Positions 1-8,213 of a stretch of 26,025 nucleotides of DNA are shown here, one piece after another. The DNA comes from Deltaproteobacteria bacterium. GTDB taxonomy: Bacteria; Desulfobacterota; DSM-4660; Desulfatiglandales; B25-G16. Within the stretch, counting starts at the first letter, position 1. Every line of letters starts with the position of its first letter. Position numbers and translations under genes: made by a program. A model generated the notes under the pieces. It was given only the letters and a program-made list of their open reading frames with translations, was not told the origin of the DNA and did no database searches. The stretch covers positions 2,340,674-2,366,698 of the forward strand of contig CP070752.1 in the NCBI GenBank assembly GCA_020348625.1, given 5' to 3'.

Positions 1-190
1 CCCTCCGCATTCCCTTCGACAGGCTCAGGGCTGCGGTTTCCCCCATACCCAAGTCGCGAAAAGAACGGCGCCCTCCCGCCAGTCTCTCAAGAAACGATTT
101 CATGGTCTTGCCGATCAGGAGAATTCCACGCCAAAAAAAGACATTTATATACCTCGGGACGCGATAGTTGTAACCGTAAAGCAATAATCG
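1..190. repeat. Partial copy (right half) of the MITE-like palindromic repeat
   Basis: Positions 1-190 align almost base for base with 6286-6473. Both share the apical hairpin, the central blocks and the terminal sequence AAAGCAATAATCG. The left half would lie outside the window. The copy sits directly downstream of the cyclase gene, in a 246-bp gap without a gene. The apical hairpin (5-36) pairs CCGCA with TGCGG and CCCT (12-15) with AGGG (27-30). In the other copy the second pair is CCCC/GGGG, a compensatory change. No protein is proposed here. Confidence 0.8.
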
Positions 191-246
191 AATTCACCTA
201 TTTTCTGTAAGCCCATTGTAACCTGTTACGTGTTGCGGGAGCCAGT

Positions 247-705
247 CTATTTGGTGGCCATGACATACACCCCATCCCAGTCCGCGGACGGAGGATTCTT
301 TTTTAAACTAAGGCACCGTTCGATATAGACCTGCGCCGCATAGAGGCTGGGTTCCCTGGCTGCAATAGTCTCAAAAATGCGGATTGCCTCATCCCATTGT
401 TTTTCCTTATACGCATATACTCCCTGATTAAACTGATCCACCGTCTCCAGCCGGATTTCAGGTGAATCCTTATATCCTACCAGACTGTAGATCCTTACCG
501 GCCGTTTTTTCCCTTTCACCCTTACAGAGTCCAGCTCCATGCATATGAATTCATCCTTTACGTGCTCATAGGTTGATTCAGCGATTATTATGTTGGTCTT
601 ATAGCTCTTATTTGCACCCTCCAGCCTGGAGCCAAGGTTGACCGAATCCCCCATAGCGCCCCATAGCGGTAAAATCGAACCTCTGCTTCGATCCCATATT
701 GCCAA
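247..705 (-). CDS. C-terminal part of the frameshifted CHASE2 adenylate cyclase
   Basis: This frame carries the end of the class III cyclase catalytic domain (from the MGDSVNLGSRLEG motif to about residue 75) and a C-terminal tail of about 65 residues with TPR-like helices (QFNQGVYAYKEKQWDEAIRI). The tail ends in the DWDGVYVMATK motif seen in CHASE2 cyclases of this group. The first roughly 15 residues from the ATG at 705 are out of frame with the family and only arise from the frameshift, so this is not an independent gene. Deleting one copy of the 10-bp repeat at 649-668 joins it to the upstream frame as one protein of 753 residues. Alone it lacks both metal-binding aspartates and cannot be a cyclase. 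Confidence 0.8.
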   Translation of the reverse strand: MAIWDRSRGSILPLWGAMGDSVNLGSRLEGANKSYKTNIIIAESTYEHVKDEFICMELDSVRVKGKKRPVRIYSLVGYKDSPEIRLETVDQFNQGVYAYKEKQWDEAIRIFETIAAREPSLYAAQVYIERCLSLKKNPPSADWDGVYVMATK

Positions 706-2518
706 CCATCATAGGACCGGTGTTTATGCCAATACGGATATCGATAGGATTGCGGCCCTCATCAATCCATTTGTTGTTTAGACTCCCTAACGCGTGTATC
801 ATCTCAAGGGCAGACCGGCACGCATTGGCAGGGCGATCGGGCAAATCGAGCGGTGCGCCGTATAAAGCCATTATTGCATCTCCGATATACTTGTCCAGGG
901 TTCCACCATATTTGAAGACAACATCAGTCATCACCGTCAAGTACTCGTTGAGAAGACTTACCAATTCCTCGGGTGTCAATCCTTCAGCGATCGTGGTAAA
1001 GCCCTTTATATCGGAAAAGAGGACCGTCATTTCCTTTCTCTCTCCGCCCAATTTCAATTTCTCAGGGTGTTTCAACATCTCATTGACCACGGAAGAAGAC
1101 ACGTAGTAGGTGAAAGCACCTTTGATCTTCTTTCTCTCCCGCTCCTCGGTCATGTACCTATAGAGCGTATGAGAAACATAGAGGACAACCAAGGCCGTGA
1201 GAGGATAGGTGGTACTAATCAGGAGACCGTAACTGACGAAGAAAAGCCTGCTCAGCAATATATATGCTATGAAAAGGGCTACGGCAAACAGGATTCCTCT
1301 TACTGCATTCAGGCGGGGAATAACGAGCCCAATAATAACGCCAATGAGGATAATAGCCAGAATATCGAAGATCTTGATCCACGCAGGGTGTATCAAGAAA
1401 TCCTGCCTCAAGATATTATCAATTATGGTAGCGTGCGCTTCGAGCCCGGGATATACCGGTGAGAAAGGAGTGTTTCGCATATCATAGATAGCCTGCGCAG
1501 TAGCGCCTACGAGCACTATCTTGTCCTTAAATGCTCCCTTTGCTATTTCGCCATTGATTATTTCAGTTATAGGGTAATGAGGAAAGGTTTTGGGGGGACC
1601 CAAATAGTTAATCAGCATTTGCCCTCTCTCATCAGTTGGTATAAAAGTGTTGCCCATTTGAATCCCCTTCACCCCATAGCTGGCAATCTTGGCAATGAGG
1701 GGAGGCCAGCCTAAATAATGCCATGCACACTGAATCGAGAAGGGAGAAAGAAACTGATCTCGGCACTTGATAATGAGGGGGAGCCACCGCACAGCTCCAT
1801 CCAGGTCAGGGATCATATTAAAATAGCCTGACGAGTCGGCAGCCTGTGTCAGGATGGGAATATCGACCTCAGGGGCATATGCCTCAAGAATGAGCTTAAC
1901 ATCAAAATCCTCACCAGGAGGAAACTGGACAACCGGATACTTGGATTTACGTATCTGTTCGATTCTGCTATCGATCTCTTTGCTGCTGATCTCGTAACCG
2001 AGATCCTTCTGGCTCATGCGCAGGAAGTGGCCCAGTATAACGTTGGCTCTTGATCGCTTCAAGGAGCGAGCCAGTATAAGGTCGTTGTCGGCAAGGATTT
2101 TCGACTCGGCCAAGAATCTTTCCAAATCCTTGTTTTCAAGTGCGAGCTTCTTTAGCCGGGATTCAAGTTGCCGGATAAACAAGATGTTGCTGTTTTCATC
2201 AGGTTCCAGAAAACCAATATCAAAACCTATGACTTTTGCCCCGTCATCCGAAAGGTAGTCAACAAGGTGAGCAATCTTGGAGCGGGGCCATGGCCATCTG
2301 CCCTCCGTATCAAGGCTTTTCTCGTCTATGACGGCAAGAGCGACGGCATCAGTTCCCTGGAGAACACCCCGTGACTTGAACCTCAGGTCCAGCGTCTTGA
2401 GCTCGACGATCTCAAGAAACGAAGGGGCAACAAGAAACACCACAATGACCAGAAGGGTAAGGTAGAGGGTGATGGTAAGGGGATTGATTGTGGTCAGAGA
2501 CTTAATTCTCTTAGTCAT
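608..2518 (-). CDS. CHASE2-domain adenylate/guanylate cyclase, N-terminal part (frameshifted)
   Basis: This is a membrane-bound class III nucleotide cyclase, expected to make cAMP from ATP in response to an extracytoplasmic signal. Visible parts are a TM helix (about residues 16-38), an extracytoplasmic CHASE2 sensor (about 45-350), three TM helices (about 382-465) and the first two thirds of the cyclase domain. That domain holds both metal-binding aspartates (FSDIKGFT, near 503; KYIGDAIMALYG, near 547). After FTAMG (about 617) the frame is lost through the 10-bp duplication at 649-668 and ends in an unrelated 19-residue tail. The start ATG at 2518 follows an AAGGGG ribosome site that lies inside a perfect palindrome (2526-2539). 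It is probably a broken gene, unless the duplication reverts or is an assembly error. The Lys in the LDKYIGD motif favours ATP over GTP. Confidence 0.85.
   Translation of the reverse strand: MTKRIKSLTTINPLTITLYLTLLVIVVFLVAPSFLEIVELKTLDLRFKSRGVLQGTDAVALAVIDEKSLDTEGRWPWPRSKIAHLVDYLSDDGAKVIGFDIGFLEPDENSNILFIRQLESRLKKLALENKDLERFLAESKILADNDLILARSLKRSRANVILGHFLRMSQKDLGYEISSKEIDSRIEQIRKSKYPVVQFPPGEDFDVKLILEAYAPEVDIPILTQAADSSGYFNMIPDLDGAVRWLPLIIKCRDQFLSPFSIQCAWHYLGWPPLIAKIASYGVKGIQMGNTFIPTDERGQMLINYLGPPKTFPHYPITEIINGEIAKGAFKDKIVLVGATAQAIYDMRNTPFSPVYPGLEAHATIIDNILRQDFLIHPAWIKIFDILAIILIGVIIGLVIPRLNAVRGILFAVALFIAYILLSRLFFVSYGLLISTTYPLTALVVLYVSHTLYRYMTEERERKKIKGAFTYYVSSSVVNEMLKHPEKLKLGGERKEMTVLFSDIKGFTTIAEGLTPEELVSLLNEYLTVMTDVVFKYGGTLDKYIGDAIMALYGAPLDLPDRPANACRSALEMIHALGSLNNKWIDEGRNPIDIRIGINTGPMMVGNMGSKQRFDFTAMGRYGGFGQPWLQAGGCK
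649..668. repeat. Exact 10-bp tandem duplication that breaks the cyclase frame
   Basis: CCCCATAGCG occurs twice in direct succession (649-658 and 659-668). On the coding (minus) strand the sequence reads through FTAMG and then repeats the ten bases, shifting the frame. Removing either copy restores FTAMGDSVNLGSRLEG, the conserved nucleotide-binding segment of class III cyclases. Confidence 0.95.
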
Positions 2519-2655
2519 ATTATGCCCCTTTTAAAAGGGCCTTTGCCGCGTAATGTTCGAGGATCTGAAAAAGCTTCATATTTCCGTAAGCTTAACCATA
2601 TATGGCAAATAGATGGCGAAGTCAAGTAAGCACAACCATCCGGGCGAGACTGCGA

Positions 2656-2684
2656 TTGACAAGTTTCGAGTCAAACTGTTAGAT
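2656..2684 (+). promoter_or_regulatory. Possible sigma-70 promoter for the mpgP-like gene
   Basis: TTGACA at 2656-2661 is followed after 17 bases by TTAGAT (2679-2684), or after 18 by TAGATT. The -35 is perfect and the -10 weak. It lies about 90 bases before the start at 2776 in the divergent 257-bp gap. Confidence 0.4.
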
Positions 2685-2719
2685 TAAAGCCGTTTGGCTT
2701 GGTTGCCGCTTTCCTGCTT

Positions 2720-2735
2720 TGCAATTTACTTACCA
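2720..2735 (-). promoter_or_regulatory. Sigma-54-like promoter for the cyclase gene
   Basis: The minus strand reads TGGTAAGTAAATTGCA. This fits the -24/-12 consensus TGGCAC-N5-TTGCW with exact TGG to TTGC spacing. It points toward the cyclase start at 2518 and would leave a leader of roughly 190 bases. No activator site was identified. Confidence 0.5.
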
Positions 2736-2775
2736 ATGTACTGCAGTGTCCGCAAATAGTTTGTAATGGAATGAG

Positions 2776-3639
2776 ATGAGATCTCTTTCAAAGAGCAAGA
2801 GCGTGAACCGACCCCCCCTGCTGATATTCACCGACTTAGATGGTACGTTGCTCGACGCTCAGACGTACGATTTCAGCCCAGCCCTACCTGCCCTCAACCT
2901 TATTCGATCGCTTAAAATACCCCTTATTTTGGTGAGCAGCAAGACCCGAGCCGAGATAGAGGATTTGAGAAAAAGGCTGTCGCTCGAAGCCCCTTTTATA
3001 GTTGAGAATGGAGGAGGCGTGTTTTTCCCTGACACCTTTAGCCTGCCGGAAGACCAGGATTATCATCAGGTTGAAGACTATAAATTGGTGTTAACGGGGA
3101 GGCCGATCGATGAGGTGCTCAGCAAGGCAATTCCCTTGAAGAGGGAATATGATTATACGGGTTTCTCAGAGATGTCGGCACGGGCGATTGCCGCTCAAAC
3201 AGGCCTCAGTTTACGGGAGGCCGGCCTGGCGGCAAGGCGTGAGTTTGACGAGCCAATTCTATTGAAAAATCCGGTCCATCGAGAGATGTTCTGCAAAAGG
3301 GCGAATGACCTCGGACTCGAGTGTGTGGAAGGGGGACGCTTTATTCATCTTTTTATCGGTGGAGATAAGGGAAAGGCCGTACAGATAGTGTTAGGTCTCT
3401 ACACAAGGCTCTGGGGATCCCTTCTTTCCATAGGCCTGGGAGACAGCCCCAATGATTTTCCCATGTTGGACGTGGTAGACAAGCCCGTTTTAATGCGGCA
3501 GAAAGATGGGATATATAGAGGGGATCTTGCACATTCGGATTATCTTATGGCCGATGGGTTCGGACCCGAAGCATGGAATAGAATAGTATTGTCGCTTGTC
3601 GCCGATTTTTTCCCTAACCTCAGTCCTAGCGACCCGTGA
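2776..3639 (+). CDS. mpgP: Mannosyl-3-phosphoglycerate phosphatase-type HAD hydrolase
   Basis: A cytoplasmic HAD-superfamily (Cof/MPGP branch) phosphatase. The family removes phosphate from mannosyl- or glucosyl-3-phosphoglycerate in the synthesis of compatible solutes. Motif I is FTDLDGTLLD with nucleophile Asp20 and Asp22. Motif II is ILVSSKTRAEI, the substrate segment is APFIVENGGGVFFP, and motif IV is GLGDSPNDFPML near residues 222-231. The length (287) is normal. The ATG at 2776 has only a poor ribosome site. No mannosyl-3-phosphoglycerate synthase gene is next to it, so the exact substrate is open; YedP-type phosphatases are the alternative. mtnA follows on the same strand after about 85 bases. 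Confidence 0.82.
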   Translation: MRSLSKSKSVNRPPLLIFTDLDGTLLDAQTYDFSPALPALNLIRSLKIPLILVSSKTRAEIEDLRKRLSLEAPFIVENGGGVFFPDTFSLPEDQDYHQVEDYKLVLTGRPIDEVLSKAIPLKREYDYTGFSEMSARAIAAQTGLSLREAGLAARREFDEPILLKNPVHREMFCKRANDLGLECVEGGRFIHLFIGGDKGKAVQIVLGLYTRLWGSLLSIGLGDSPNDFPMLDVVDKPVLMRQKDGIYRGDLAHSDYLMADGFGPEAWNRIVLSLVADFFPNLSPSDP

Positions 3640-3723
3640 GGTGCTGATAGAACTGTCATGTGATTTCGGCACAAGATTGTGCCCCAAACGTTGAGATCTG
3701 GGGCCGAGAACCGATCTAGAAGG

Positions 3724-4785
3724 ATGTGGGTGATTGCCATGGTACCAACGATAAAATGGGAAGGGGACAGTGTCTACCTAATTGACCAGAGAAAGCTTCC
3801 TCAAACGAAGGAGTGGTTTGTTTGCCATAGCATAGACGATGTTATTACCGCAATCAGGGATATGGCCATAAGAGGTGCCCCGGCTATTGGCATAGCTGCA
3901 GGTATGGGCCTGGCGCTGGGGTCTCAATCCGTTAACACAAACGACTATATCATTTTCAGGAAAGAATTCCTTGAAATGACCCGGCGCATGAAATCTACGC
4001 GACCCACTGCAAGTAACGTGGGCTGGGCTGTTGATAGGATGGCTAAGATCGTTGATGAGATGCGTAATCACGAAGTTTCCGCGATTAAAGAGGCAGTTAG
4101 AAGGGAATCGGAGATCATGTTGGAGCGGGATATCGAGGCCAACCGAAACATAGGTCAAAACGGGATGAGACTCGTCCCGGACGAAGCGAATATCCTTACC
4201 CACTGTAACGCCGGAGCCCTGGCCACCGGCGGTTATGGCACTGCCCTTGGCATTATCAGGGCTGCTTTCGAGGCCGGGAAACAGATTCACGTGTACGTCG
4301 ATGAGACGAGGCCGCTGCTCCAGGGGATGCGCCTTACCTCGTTTGAGCTTATGGAGGATGGTATTCCAGTCACCGTAATAGTTGATTGTGCAGCCGGTTA
4401 TCTCATGCAAAAAAAGAGGATAGACTTGGTGATAACGGGAGCGGATAGGATAGCCTTAAATGGTGATACGGCGAACAAGATCGGCACGTACCAGTTGGCT
4501 GTGCTGGCAAAGGAGAACGAAATACCCTTTTATGTTGCCGCACCTATTTCAAGCTTTGATCCTGATTTGGAAAATGGCGATCGTATTCCCATTGAGGAGA
4601 GGGGGCATGAAGAGGTGGTTTCCTTAGCTGGTCAACAAATAGGACCGGATCATGTGAGGGCCTATAATCCCGCCTTTGATGTAACCCCGTGCCAGTACAT
4701 TTCAGCCATCATAACCGAAAAAGGCGTCGTTACGCCGCCGTACGGGAACAGCATCAAGAGTTTGTTCAAGGGTCCGGAGACTTAG
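3724..4785 (+). CDS. mtnA: S-methyl-5-thioribose-1-phosphate isomerase
   Basis: Converts methylthioribose-1-phosphate to methylthioribulose-1-phosphate in methionine salvage (eIF2B-alpha-like fold, cytoplasmic). Visible motifs are the N-terminal IRGAPAIGIAAG, catalytic Cys in THCNAGALATGGYGTALG and catalytic Asp in ITGADRIALNGD. With the ATG at 3724 these fall at residues 161 and 241, one off the Cys160/Asp240 of the Bacillus enzyme, which supports this start over the upstream GTG at 3679. The ATG at 3739 is also possible. A 16-base hairpin (3668-3683) overlaps the GTG. No other salvage gene lies nearby, so an alternative role in 5-deoxyribose or thioribose disposal is possible. The stop is 13 bases from the convergent permease gene. 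Confidence 0.93.
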   Translation: MWVIAMVPTIKWEGDSVYLIDQRKLPQTKEWFVCHSIDDVITAIRDMAIRGAPAIGIAAGMGLALGSQSVNTNDYIIFRKEFLEMTRRMKSTRPTASNVGWAVDRMAKIVDEMRNHEVSAIKEAVRRESEIMLERDIEANRNIGQNGMRLVPDEANILTHCNAGALATGGYGTALGIIRAAFEAGKQIHVYVDETRPLLQGMRLTSFELMEDGIPVTVIVDCAAGYLMQKKRIDLVITGADRIALNGDTANKIGTYQLAVLAKENEIPFYVAAPISSFDPDLENGDRIPIEERGHEEVVSLAGQQIGPDHVRAYNPAFDVTPCQYISAIITEKGVVTPPYGNSIKSLFKGPET

Positions 4786-4798
4786 TTGGGTTAGCTTA

Positions 4799-6070
4799 CT
4801 AGAAATCCCGTTTTCCAAGGCTTTTCGTTAAAGCCAGGTAGAGAACCGCAGCGACTACGAAGCTGGGAATGGCCCCTCCAACCTGTGTGTACCTGCCAAG
4901 CCAGAACACCAATGCTCCAATCACCCACGAGATAACTGCGGTCCAATGTATTCCCCTTGTATACCAGTAGGTGCCTTGCGTAAAGAGCTGATCGGTCAGC
5001 AGTGTTTTCCTTTTCGCAAAAAAGTAGTCTGTTAATACAACCCCGAATAGGGGGCAGAAGATAAAGCCGATTATTTCTAGAAAATGCACATATGTCCCTG
5101 GATAGCCGACAAAGATGAGCGCGATTATGGTGCCAAGGGCCCCACCGAAAATAACCCCCTTTTTCTCTCCCAATTTTGGATAGATATTCAAGGCTGACAC
5201 GGATGTGGAGTATATATCCAAAAATGTCGTGGTAAAGGTGGAAAAGAGCACGATGATCATGGCTGGCACAACAAGACCGAAGGAGACCATGAGCTCCAGT
5301 ACCATTGCTTCAGGGGTAGGTGATTTGGTGGCAAGGGCCGCGCTCAACCCGATGAAATACATCCAGGAACTGACGAAGAAATACCCGATCCAGGTGCCCC
5401 AAAAACTGCCGCTATCACTTTTTGCATACCGGGAGTAGTCACAGACCAACGGCAGCCAAGAGATCGGCATGATAATAACGTAATCGAGCCCGAGCATAAA
5501 CGGAAGCTCACCAGTGGCGCGTATTTGAGACAATGTGGAGATCCCATACTCCTTGAACACCACATAGGTCATAACGATGCACAGAATCACCAGGGCCGTT
5601 ATTGCTATTCGATGCAGCCATTTCCAGAATCTGTGTCCAACAAGGGCCCACAGGGTTGTCACGACACCAAGCAAAACAATCCAAAACTGAGGCGTGTAAA
5701 GGGAAGAGCCCTTGGTAAATGTGGCGGCAGTTTGTCCGCCAATCCAGACCATAACAGCGGTCCAGCCAAGCAACTGGAAGATATTCAGCGCTGCAGGTAC
5801 ATAGGACCCATGCACACCAAAAGCCGGACGGGTGCTGACCATGGTTGGTATACCCCATTTACTGCCGATAAGCCCGCCCAAGGCAAGTGGTGTGTTTCCG
5901 ATCAGGTGACCTAAGAGGATGACGACTAACCCGGTAGCATACCCCATTGGTACGAGAATCCCTCCGGCCCATATCTCCGCCAGGGAAACGGCTGCCCCTG
6001 CCCAGAGGAGAAAGAAGTCAAAACCTGCTAAGGTTCTTTGATCCTTTGGAACTGGTTGGATGCCGTTCAT
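4799..6070 (-). CDS. cytX: NCS1-family permease, probable hydroxymethylpyrimidine transporter CytX
   Basis: A polytopic inner-membrane transporter of the nucleobase:cation symporter-1 family. The 423 residues form about 12 hydrophobic helices, with NCS1 hallmarks near the N-terminus (GHLIGNTPLALGGLIGSKWG, then STRPAFGVHGSYVPAALN). Cytosine permease CodB is the closest well-known relative. The assignment as HMP transporter rests on context: it lies on the same strand downstream of the thiD-thiN fusion, which starts with a TPP riboswitch. No second riboswitch lies in front of it. The gap of 490 bases between the two holds a MITE-like element, so co-transcription is likely but not certain. A GGAGG ribosome site sits six bases before the ATG at 6070. 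Confidence 0.8.
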   Translation of the reverse strand: MNGIQPVPKDQRTLAGFDFFLLWAGAAVSLAEIWAGGILVPMGYATGLVVILLGHLIGNTPLALGGLIGSKWGIPTMVSTRPAFGVHGSYVPAALNIFQLLGWTAVMVWIGGQTAATFTKGSSLYTPQFWIVLLGVVTTLWALVGHRFWKWLHRIAITALVILCIVMTYVVFKEYGISTLSQIRATGELPFMLGLDYVIIMPISWLPLVCDYSRYAKSDSGSFWGTWIGYFFVSSWMYFIGLSAALATKSPTPEAMVLELMVSFGLVVPAMIIVLFSTFTTTFLDIYSTSVSALNIYPKLGEKKGVIFGGALGTIIALIFVGYPGTYVHFLEIIGFIFCPLFGVVLTDYFFAKRKTLLTDQLFTQGTYWYTRGIHWTAVISWVIGALVFWLGRYTQVGGAIPSFVVAAVLYLALTKSLGKRDF

Positions 6071-6160
6071 GACTAACCTCCGACTCTTTTTGATGGACTC
6101 AGTGCATTGGCTTCATTGCAGGAAACCACGTCTTCTTAGCCTGGCACATAATTGCTCTTT

Positions 6161-6473
6161 GGATTATTGCTTTAACTCCGGAAAACAGTCTACATTGTAA
6201 TAGGCGCAGACCATGAAACCCTTTCTTTCGTTCCAAGGCTCACGGGCTTGTTTTTTCAGCGACTTGTTTACAGGGGAGTCTTGCCCCCTCCGCATTCCCC
6301 TCGACAAGCTCGGGGCTGCGGTTTCCCCCATACCCAAGTCGCGAAAAGAACAGCGCCCTCCCGCCAGTCTCTTAATAAACGGTTTCATGGTCGCGCCAGT
6401 CATGAGAATCCCACGTCAAAAAGAGACATTTATACATCTCGGGACCATAGCTGCTGAGTTAAAGCAATAATCG
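6161..6473. mobile_element. MITE-like 313-bp palindromic element between thiD-thiN and cytX
   Basis: The ends are inverted copies: GATTATTGCTTTAACT at 6162-6177 and its exact complement at 6457-6472. Two further blocks pair in the right order: 6203-6227 with 6374-6397 (around CCATGAAACC) and 6246-6270 with 6331-6354 (around CGACTTG). The whole element can thus fold as one long stem. A central hairpin lies at 6290-6321. AATTGCTCTTT flanks both ends directly (6150-6160 and 6474-6484), like a target-site duplication. No transposase is encoded, and the short reading frames inside are not convincing genes. It fills most of the 6071-6560 gap; the remainder shows no gene or clear terminator. The right half recurs at 1-190. 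Confidence 0.75.
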
Positions 6474-6560
6474 AATTGCTCTTTTTTCATTTTACTTCAA
6501 CTTGGGTCAGGATGGTGAGCTGGTCGAAGCATTTGGAGCTTCGGATTTCCTGCTTCGTAT

Positions 6561-7913
6561 TTACATATTTACCGCCTTAACCCCCATTTCCCTATGGATC
6601 TTGAAGACTTTTCGCACTACGTCATCGGGGTTTTTCCCAATAACCCTGACCATGGGCTCTTTTCCAACATCTCCCCTGTCGAATATAATGTCGGGAATGC
6701 CGCCTTCCCTCAGCACTTGCTCCGTTCCCCATTCCAGTGACGATCCCTCTCTTTCCTTGCTCTGTGCAGGTTCACCTGACCGATCGAAGTTGCGTACGGT
6801 AAAGCCGGCGCTCCTACAGGCTTCAATGATATTTGTTGAGAAGCGGATGTTCATTGCCGAGCGAAACCGTAAGTCGTGTTTCATCAGGGTAAGGATGATG
6901 TTGGCGATGTGTCTTGAGGCGTTATATTCCGGGCCTGAAAGTGCGGCAACTGAGTCGTGAAATCTGCTGATTCGACCCGGAAAGGCTGCCACATCTTCGG
7001 GACCTTGTGCATAAGGTAGCCCATAGCCTAAGTTGGACTGGACCTCCGGAATCAAGGAGCCTACCTTCCTTCTTCTCAATTTCTCAAAGGCCGCCCTCAG
7101 ATCGTCCAAAACTGAGATGCGTTCAGCTTCGCTGCCTATCAGTGCATATGGGTTGGTAGGCCCGTGGCCCTTACCCAACGGAAGGGAAAAACGGATTGCA
7201 ATGGTCATAAAATCCTTGGCGCGTTTGACTGCCACGTGAACGGGATTTCCCTTGGCTAGCTCTGTGGCAATAGCTGAAGCAAAGGTGCACCCGGTTCCAT
7301 GAGTGTTTTTGGTGGAAATACGCGGTCCACGGTACTCGTGGAAGGCCTTTCCATCAAAGAGGACATCGATAATCTCTCCTTCAAGATGGCCTCCTTTGAT
7401 TAAAACGTTCTTGGGGCCCAAACCGTGGATGTCGCGGGCAGCCTCCTTCATGGTTTCAAAGTCATGAACGGTATACCCACAGAGCACCGAGGCCTCCGGG
7501 AGGTTAGGGGTCACCACATGCGCGAGGGGGATGAGTTCTTCTCGCAAGGACTTCTGGGCCTCCTCCTTGAGCAAGGGATCACCGCTTTTTGCCACCATTA
7601 CCGGATCAACGACCACGCATTTTAAACGATATTCTTTAATCTTGCGAGCTACCAATCCCACGATCTGGGAATTCGAAAGCATTCCCGTCTTGACCGCATC
7701 TACCCCAATATCACGGATCACCGAATCGATCTGCTTTTCTATAAAATCGATGGGCAGGTCAAACACTGCCTGAACACCCACTGTGTTTTGGGCGGTCAGC
7801 GCCGTGATGACACTCATGCCATATCCCCCCAATACAGTGATTGTCTTCAAGTCGGTTTGGATTCCTGCCCCACCTCCAGAATCTGAGCCGGCAATGGTTA
7901 AGATCCGCTTCAT
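6561..7913 (-). CDS. thiDN: Bifunctional HMP/HMP-P kinase and ThiN-type thiamine-phosphate synthase
   Basis: This fusion performs two steps of thiamin synthesis in the cytoplasm. Residues 1-255 are ThiD, which phosphorylates hydroxymethylpyrimidine and its monophosphate. The substrate loop is [19 protein letters not shown], and the anion-hole/ATP segment is [16 protein letters not shown]. Residues about 270-450 are a ThiN domain ([20 protein letters not shown], then [17 protein letters not shown]), which joins HMP-PP to thiazole phosphate in place of ThiE. The length (450) matches known ThiD-ThiN fusions, common in archaea and some anaerobic bacteria. AGGAG precedes the ATG by a short gap. 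The TPP riboswitch upstream (8031-8145) is expected to repress it when thiamin pyrophosphate is plentiful. Confidence 0.95.
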   Translation of the reverse strand: MKRILTIAGSDSGGGAGIQTDLKTITVLGGYGMSVITALTAQNTVGVQAVFDLPIDFIEKQIDSVIRDIGVDAVKTGMLSNSQIVGLVARKIKEYRLKCVVVDPVMVAKSGDPLLKEEAQKSLREELIPLAHVVTPNLPEASVLCGYTVHDFETMKEAARDIHGLGPKNVLIKGGHLEGEIIDVLFDGKAFHEYRGPRISTKNTHGTGCTFASAIATELAKGNPVHVAVKRAKDFMTIAIRFSLPLGKGHGPTNPYALIGSEAERISVLDDLRAAFEKLRRRKVGSLIPEVQSNLGYGLPYAQGPEDVAAFPGRISRFHDSVAALSGPEYNASRHIANIILTLMKHDLRFRSAMNIRFSTNIIEACRSAGFTVRNFDRSGEPAQSKEREGSSLEWGTEQVLREGGIPDIIFDRGDVGKEPMVRVIGKNPDDVVRKVFKIHREMGVKAVNM

Positions 7914-8030
7914 AATTGCTCCTGTTTCATTGATCCAATCGAATGCATGGAGGCTGTTGGGGCGTAAACCGAGAGGAGATGGAGAGCCGTAATTGCAGAT
8001 ACGAACATTACGGCATCGGATTGGTTCAGA

Positions 8031-8145
8031 GCCGCTTTCCCTACGCCGGAATTACCCGTACAGGTTCAAGGGGTCATTCCATCCACTCATGATAGATGCA
8101 TGCGTGAGCACGGAATCTCTCAGCCTATGAGCTCCCCCAGCACTT
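8031..8145 (-). ncRNA. TPP riboswitch (THI box)
   Basis: The minus strand shows all conserved parts of the thiamin-pyrophosphate aptamer: GGGGGAGC, then GGCTGAGA (pyrimidine-binding side), a variable stem, GACCCCTTGAACCTG, and the 3' segment GGGTAATTCCGGCGTAGGGAA. It lies about 120 bases upstream of the thiD-thiN start. The expression platform is unclear: the hairpin at 7986-8014 lacks a U-tract, so either translational or non-intrinsic control is possible. Confidence 0.97.
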
Positions 8146-8213
8146 CGATTTATTGCTAACTCAAACAAGCTGGCCTGTCAACAGGAATTTGCTCTGGGCC
8201 TTCCTGAGTCTCC

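Noticed and set aside
3778..4410. A 210-codon open frame on the minus strand
   Set aside because: It is antisense to mtnA, whose catalytic motifs are unmistakable; the translation has no recognisable domain and no ribosome site.
6164..6470. Short overlapping open frames on both strands between cytX and thiD-thiN
   Set aside because: They follow the arms of the palindromic repeat; the peptides are by-products of the repeat sequence.
7986..8014. Eight-bp hairpin between the TPP aptamer and thiD-thiN considered as a terminator
   Set aside because: No T-tract follows it on the minus strand, so it cannot be called an intrinsic terminator.
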